DNA of 64,000 nucleotides from Xanthobacter sp. NM-59 (GTDB lineage Bacteria; Pseudomonadota; Alphaproteobacteria; Rhizobiales; Xanthobacteraceae), in assembly GCF_021401125.1 (NCBI RefSeq), contig NZ_JACBFQ010000001.1:868001-932000 (forward strand), written 5' to 3'. Below the pieces are notes generated by a model that was not told where the DNA came from, ran no database searches, and worked only from the letters and a program-made list of their open reading frames with translations. The position numbers and the translations under genes were made by a program. Shown here in pieces: positions 60,158 to 64,000 of the stretch. The first letter of the stretch is position 1; each line of letters opens with the position of its first letter.

Positions 60158-62173
60158 TCACTCGGCAGCTTGCGCGATGGCTCCCGCCTCCGACTCCGCG
60201 TCTCGCGACAGAGGCCTTGCGGTGCGCAACACGGACGGCAGCCAGCCGGTTCCGGCGAGAAGCTGTTCGGCAGCCTGCGCCATCTCTGCCTTCTTTAAAC
60301 CCGCGATCCGCTCGGCCGCCTCATCACCGACACCTTCCCGCACGGCGTTGAGAATATGCGCCTTGGTCACGCGGCCGAGGTAGCTCTGCACGGTCGGGGT
60401 CCAGTGTGCCTTCATGTCGAGCGTGACCGCACTCGCCAGCTTTTCCGCCGTCGCGCGGGCATTAGGCTTCTGCTCCCAAGGTATCCTGACCGCGTTGACG
60501 GTCAGCGCGGCGCAATGGGCGAGCAAGGCCATAACGCTCGCATGGTCGAGACCGGCGACGAAGGTCCACAGGTCGGCTACGTCGCGCGGCATGTCCGACG
60601 CCCATCCGGCATGACGATCCGCCAGCGCCTTGGCGGCGGGCGTATCCTCGATCCCATCCGCGTGGGAAGCGAGATAGGCGCTGGTCAAGCGGATTTCGAG
60701 GCAGGAGGCTTCCCCACCGCGATAGAAGGTCTGGGCTGCCAGCGCATGGACCACGGCGACAAGCGCCATAGCCGGCTGCTCGCCAAGGGCGAGACGCAGA
60801 CCAAGGGTGCGATGGGCGGTCAGGTCGCGGATGAGAAGGTCCGATAGCGGCTTCCCCGCATCCTCGACCTCCTCGTCGTCCGGCTGTGGTTCTGCATCCT
60901 CGTCGCTTCCCTCGCCGACGATTTCGCCATCTTCCGTGATGGTCGCCCCCTCCACATCCGCCGATTTCGGGGCCTCGTCTTCGGCGCGGATGAAGCCGCG
61001 TTCGATACGGGCCGTGCCGTCATGGTTCAGGATGACGAACACGCCACCGCGCGCGATCTCGTGGGCGTCATAGGCGTGGCGCCTGGCGTCGATCCGTTCG
61101 ATCTCCGCTTCAAGCTCACCGAACCGCCGATCTACCTCGTCAGGCAGTTCCTCGTAACCTTCGTACTCCGACGACAGGCGGTCGTAGTCCTCCTGCGCCG
61201 CGCCAAAAGCGGCGTCATCGTCCGCCGACAGGTCCACCGGATGCGGATAGCTGCGGCGCATCCCATGCGCGTGGGGGAAGTCGATGTGAACGGAAGCCCA
61301 CTTCCATCCCTCGACTGCCTGTACCTCGGCGGCGATGCCTTCCAACTTGTCGATGACGAGCCGATCCAGTAGCGCGGCGTCCTCGAAATAACCGCCCCGG
61401 TCCTCGGTGAAGAGGTCGCGGATGATGGTGCCACCCGCCTCGGCGTAAGCGTCCGCGCCGACGAAGATCGCCTGCCGGTCGGTCGCCGCGACATTCATCT
61501 TGGTGAGGTCGCGTCGAATGGTGGATGGGTCGCGGTTCCACGACAGGTTCTCGTAGACCTGCACCTGCCGAGCATGGTCCTCGGTGAGGGCGAAGGCCAT
61601 CAACTGGTCCAGCGACAAGCCGCCCTCCCGATAAACCTGCATCAGCTTCGGGCTGACGGCGCCGAGGCGAAGCCGTTGTCTCACGACATGGGCGCTGACG
61701 CCGAACCGGGCGGCGATGTCTTCCGCACCCCATCCGCGATTTTCAGCCAGCTCGCGAAAGCGCTCGAACTGATCGGCGGGGTGCATCGCCTCGCGCGTGA
61801 CGTTTTCGTCGAGACTGATTTCCGTCGCATCGTTCTCGGTATCCAGAACGCAGCGGATGGCTTCTGTCTTCTTGATCTGCTTGCGCTTTACGCGCAGCAA
61901 CTGCGCCAGCCTGCGGCCTTCGCCGATGGTGACGAAATAGAAGCCGGTCGGCTCGCCTTCCGCGTTCGTTTCCGGCTCTACCACCAGATTTTGCAGCATC
62001 CCCTTGGCAGAAATGCTCGCCGCCAGCGCCTCGATATGGGCCTCGCTGTGCGGGGTCTTGCGGGCGTTGCGGGGCGATTTCTTCAGCTTGTTCAGCGGCA
62101 CGAACAGCACCGCGCCGTTCTCAATCGCGGAAGCTTCGAGAACCGTGGTGGTCGTTTCGATAGTGTCGGTCAT
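60158..62173 (-). CDS. Large ParB/Srx-domain protein
   Basis: A 671-residue protein starting MTDTIETTTTVLEASAIENG. The ParB-type N-terminal nucleotide domain is visible in PLNKLKKSPRNARKT and TIGEGRRLAQLL (the GxxR motif), then an HTH region (GWGAEDIAARFGVSAHVVRQ RLRLG in two parts). An acidic stretch (about 425-475, DEDAEPQPDDEEVED) separates it from a long C-terminal domain. It is much larger than chromosomal ParB and typical of ICEs and large plasmids. Its ATG follows a structured leader shared with DUF932. Confidence 0.87.
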   Translation of the reverse strand: MTDTIETTTTVLEASAIENGAVLFVPLNKLKKSPRNARKTPHSEAHIEALAASISAKGMLQNLVVEPETNAEGEPTGFYFVTIGEGRRLAQLLRVKRKQIKKTEAIRCVLDTENDATEISLDENVTREAMHPADQFERFRELAENRGWGAEDIAARFGVSAHVVRQRLRLGAVSPKLMQVYREGGLSLDQLMAFALTEDHARQVQVYENLSWNRDPSTIRRDLTKMNVAATDRQAIFVGADAYAEAGGTIIRDLFTEDRGGYFEDAALLDRLVIDKLEGIAAEVQAVEGWKWASVHIDFPHAHGMRRSYPHPVDLSADDDAAFGAAQEDYDRLSSEYEGYEELPDEVDRRFGELEAEIERIDARRHAYDAHEIARGGVFVILNHDGTARIERGFIRAEDEAPKSADVEGATITEDGEIVGEGSDEDAEPQPDDEEVEDAGKPLSDLLIRDLTAHRTLGLRLALGEQPAMALVAVVHALAAQTFYRGGEASCLEIRLTSAYLASHADGIEDTPAAKALADRHAGWASDMPRDVADLWTFVAGLDHASVMALLAHCAALTVNAVRIPWEQKPNARATAEKLASAVTLDMKAHWTPTVQSYLGRVTKAHILNAVREGVGDEAAERIAGLKKAEMAQAAEQLLAGTGWLPSVLRTARPLSRDAESEAGAIAQAAE

Positions 62174-62503
62174 GGTCTTGATCCTTTGGCTTGGGTTGGA
62201 GCGCAGCGCTGCGCTGCAACCCTGGCCGTCGCCGAGACTGGGGGGTGCAAGGTGCAAGGGCGGCTGGGGCGGAGGGGGATCACCCGGCCTGCACAAGCGG
62301 ATTGAACCTATGGGCGAGTCTGAAACAGGCATCCGCGCGGAAGGCCGGGGAAACCGTCCCGGCCGAGCGTCAGCGATCCCTTGCACCGCGCCAGGGGGCA
62401 GCGCCCCCAAGCGACTGCCCGGCACGAGCGAAAGCGGGCGCCGGGAATGATGACCGGATCAGGATGTACAAAGCCGTAGAACCTGAAAGCCGTGCATCCT
62501 GAT
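62174..62503 (-). promoter_or_regulatory. Structured 5' leader, copy 2 (upstream of the ParB-like gene)
   Basis: This 330-nt leader is a diverged copy of 57650-57946. The shared parts are the 30-bp dyad next to the start (62193-62222), GGTGCAAGGG/CCCTTGCACC (62251-62260 with 62378-62387), a GGCCGGGG-type stem, and a 5' stem-loop that here pairs ATCAGGATG (62458-62466) with CATCCTGAT (62495-62503). The loop AACCTGAAA is conserved while the stem is built from partly different bases, as expected for covariation. Confidence 0.6.
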
Positions 62504-62530
62504 CGCCGTCTTTCCTCATGAGTACGACGA

Positions 62531-62556
62531 AGCGCCCCGCCCGAAGACGGGGCGCT
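62531..62556 (-). terminator. GC-rich hairpin after DUF2958
   Basis: AGCGCCCCG (62531-62539) pairs with CGGGGCGCT (62548-62556), 10 bp beyond the DUF2958 stop. As with 57985-58011, it lies between a gene end and a structured leader and lacks a U-tract. The bases before it (ACGAAGC) match the first hairpin, so hairpin and leader were duplicated together. Confidence 0.55.
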
Positions 62557-62566
62557 ATCGCGATCG

Positions 62567-62920
62567 TCAGTCGGTGACGACTCTGCCGGATTGGCGGGCG
62601 CGCTGAGTGTACCAGCTCAAGGGATGCTCGGCCCTGAAGTGGAGGTCACGCTCAACCGGAAGCCGGAGCCGTCCGCGCACCGAGCGGATTTCTGCAAGGC
62701 TGACATAGCCGAGTTCGGGTTCGCCAAGGCCGAGATCGCAGAGGCCGAATAGACGGTCGGGGTTTTCGGGATCGGCTTCGGTGAGAAGCCAGGTGGCGCC
62801 GGCGTCCGGTGTGAAGAGCTTGACGACGGGACGCGGATCGATGTCCTCGCCGGCGGCGCTGCGAGCACCATTGGCGAGAAGTCGGGCGTAGAGTTCGTTG
62901 GTGATGAGCGCTGCGGCCAT
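62567..62920 (-). CDS. DUF2958 protein
   Basis: A 117-residue protein, near the usual length. VVKLFTPDAGATWLLTEADP, LFGLCDLGLGEPELGYVSLA and RLRLPVERDLHFRAEHPLSW are the DUF2958 core. The function is unknown; the family is common on conjugative elements. Its upstream region (62918-63090) is duplicated at the start of the window, where a second DUF2958-type gene presumably lies just outside. Confidence 0.9.
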   Translation of the reverse strand: MAAALITNELYARLLANGARSAAGEDIDPRPVVKLFTPDAGATWLLTEADPENPDRLFGLCDLGLGEPELGYVSLAEIRSVRGRLRLPVERDLHFRAEHPLSWYTQRARQSGRVVTD

Positions 62921-63090
62921 GTCGGCCTCCCTTCGATGTCACCCTCCGATCGAGGGCGAGGAGGCGTTCGGCCGGCGCAATCGAGCGGCGTGGTCAGGCC
63001 CTACACGGTCCGGTGCGGGCCGGGCTTGACCGCGCTGCGGCGGCGGTCAGCGTTACCGGAGCTCGTCGAGAGGGAAATATCGAAAGCCAC
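62918..63090. repeat. Right copy of the DUF2958 leader (direct repeat)
   Basis: This stretch matches 3-170 in the same orientation. It lies between the divergent DUF2958 and AlpA genes. After about 63090 the copies differ: here only about 90 bp lead to the next shared block (63176 on), while the left copy has 3.5 kb of cargo. The rest of the 362-bp intergenic region (62921-63282) holds no other gene. Confidence 0.85.
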
Positions 63091-63282
63091 AGGCAGCGCA
63101 CACTCGAAGAAACGACAAATCCGGACCTCCGGTAGCAAGGGTCGTGGAGTCGCCCGCGCTCACCTTCCGTTTCTTTCGCGATGGCCGCCGATTTCCGCAC
63201 GCCCACCTCTGGGGTCTTCAATACGCAAGCAGTGCGCGTCACCTTGGTCGCAGTCATTCCACTGCGATCGAGGGCGATCGAC

Positions 63283-63672
63283 ATGAAACCCGAACACACG
63301 ATTTCTCAAGAAGACCGGACCTTGGCCTCCGACACTGCACAGCCATCCACCGTCGAGCCCGTCGAGAGCAGCCACAGGCGGTTTCAGCCGCCCGCCGATC
63401 TGTTCAAGCGTGTGATCCGCCGCCCGGAGCTTCGCAAGATCGTGCCACTCGCCGACACGACGATCTACGAAATGGAACAGCGCGGCGAGTTTCCGAAGCG
63501 TTTCTTCCTGACGCCACGCTGCGTGGTGTGGGATTTGGCCGAAGTTGAGACCTGGCTCGATGAACGGCGCCGCGCATCGGATGCGGACATCGTGCGCAAA
63601 GCGTCTCCGCCGGATGTTCATCAACGGCGTGCGCGACCAGTGAAGTCGTCGCTTCATCTACGTGATCGGTAA
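63283..63672 (+). CDS. AlpA-family DNA-binding regulator (copy B)
   Basis: A 129-residue paralogue of the 3761-4129 protein. From RRFQPPADLFKRVIRRPELR to PPDVHQRRARP the two are identical but for a few residues, while the N-termini and last residues differ. ATG 63283 follows the same CACCTTGGTCGCAGTCATTC block and GCGATCG repeats as copy A. Here it neighbours a UvrD-like helicase instead of an integrase. It probably regulates excision or transfer genes. Confidence 0.85.
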   Translation: MKPEHTISQEDRTLASDTAQPSTVEPVESSHRRFQPPADLFKRVIRRPELRKIVPLADTTIYEMEQRGEFPKRFFLTPRCVVWDLAEVETWLDERRRASDADIVRKASPPDVHQRRARPVKSSLHLRDR

Positions 63673-63783
63673 CACGGTGCCATGAGCCACATTTACGTAA
63701 CTCAGCGGCATCCATGAGAATCATTGCCGGAGGGGCGCATCGAACTCCTTCGATTACACCCACAGTACTGCCCCCAATTACCT

Positions 63784-63999
63784 TCAGGTGGCAACAATCT
63801 CGATCTCGTCATCGGCGAACCAGCCCCGCTCAAGGAGCGCGGTGCGCGCCAAGCCGGGATCGTCGGAATAATAGACGATGGCGAGGCTCTCCTCCGCTCG
63901 GCTGCAGGTCACGTAGAAGAGACGACGAGTGCGGGCGATGCTGGTGTCGTTACCCGCTGCCTCATTTTCGAGGTCGGTCTTGGTCTTCTCTTTTGTCCC
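63784..63999 (-). CDS. UvrD-like ATP-dependent helicase, C-terminal end (partial)
   Basis: The minus-strand frame ending at 63784 reads 71 residues before the window edge: IARTRRLFYVTCSRAEESLA and IVYYSDDPGLARTALLERGW. RRLFYVTCSRA is motif VI of the UvrD/Rep/AddA helicase family. The N-terminal part lies outside the window, so domain order and partners cannot be told. It is convergent with the AlpA gene; 63673-63783 shows nothing recognised. Confidence 0.85.
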   Translation of the reverse strand, partial: GTKEKTKTDLENEAAGNDTSIARTRRLFYVTCSRAEESLAIVYYSDDPGLARTALLERGWFADDEIEIVAT

Positions 64000-64000
64000 C

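Noticed and set aside
63673-63783. tRNA or attachment site next to the right AlpA gene
   Set aside because: The text CGAACTCCTTCGATTACACC is weakly reminiscent of a T-arm, but no cloverleaf or CCA end can be drawn.

Overview
The window is high-GC DNA with the gene families and conjugation set typical of Alphaproteobacteria; Rhizobiales or Sphingomonadales fit best, but no 16S or housekeeping gene is present to fix the genus. Almost all of it reads as one integrative and conjugative element (ICE) of the RepA/ParA/Trb type, together with a second copy of one of its end modules. No rRNA, tRNA or CRISPR array was seen.

Layout. 1-4.1 kb: a leader sequence and an AlpA-type regulator gene that are near copies of 62.9-63.7 kb, here separated by a 3.5-kb cargo (LysR, MFS exporter, serine hydrolase). 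4.2-6.5 kb: a GNAT acetyltransferase, a frameshifted P4-type integrase and a gene-free region with repeated TACCGTCA motifs. 6.5-8.1 kb: an AbiE-type toxin-antitoxin pair. 8.3-20 kb: one long minus-strand defence operon reading RHH regulator, SNF2 helicase, DUF4391, DUF262-HNH, type III Mod, gamma-glutamylcyclotransferase-like protein, type III Res. 20.2-29.8 kb: DUF2274 and the mating-pair genes trbI-G-F-L-K-J-E-D-C-B. 30-31.2 kb: an HxlR/SDR cargo pair. 31.3-34.8 kb: CopG, TraG, DUF2285 and two XRE regulators. 34.8-48.6 kb: a large metabolic and resistance cargo (LysR, M24 peptidase, TetR, IS5 remnant, hydrolase, DMT exporter, AraC, thioesterase, FosX, SDR, metallo-beta-lactamase fold enzyme, tautomerase). 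48.6-63 kb: relaxase, lytic transglycosylase, TraF peptidase, DUF2840, RHH, ParA, RepA, DUF2285, DUF932, DUF736, ParB-like protein and DUF2958. The right edge holds the C-terminus of a UvrD-like helicase.

How it works together. Relaxase, TraG, Trb proteins, TraF and the transglycosylase make a complete-looking conjugation machine. RepA, ParA, the RHH protein and the ParB-like protein would maintain the excised circle. Cargo lies at backbone junctions, so the element appears to have collected genes at several separate sites.

Most notable: (1) the seven-gene composite restriction operon, which combines type III modification-restriction with a DUF262/HNH (GmrSD-like) protein, an SNF2 helicase and an apparently catalytic GGCT-fold protein; (2) a structured, duplicated 5' leader upstream of DUF932 and the ParB-like gene, with compensatory changes between copies; (3) a duplicated TetR control region with paired TGAC-N6-GTCA operators, one copy cut by an IS5-family remnant; (4) two single-base frameshifts, in the integrase and in the DUF6499-DUF2285 regulator.
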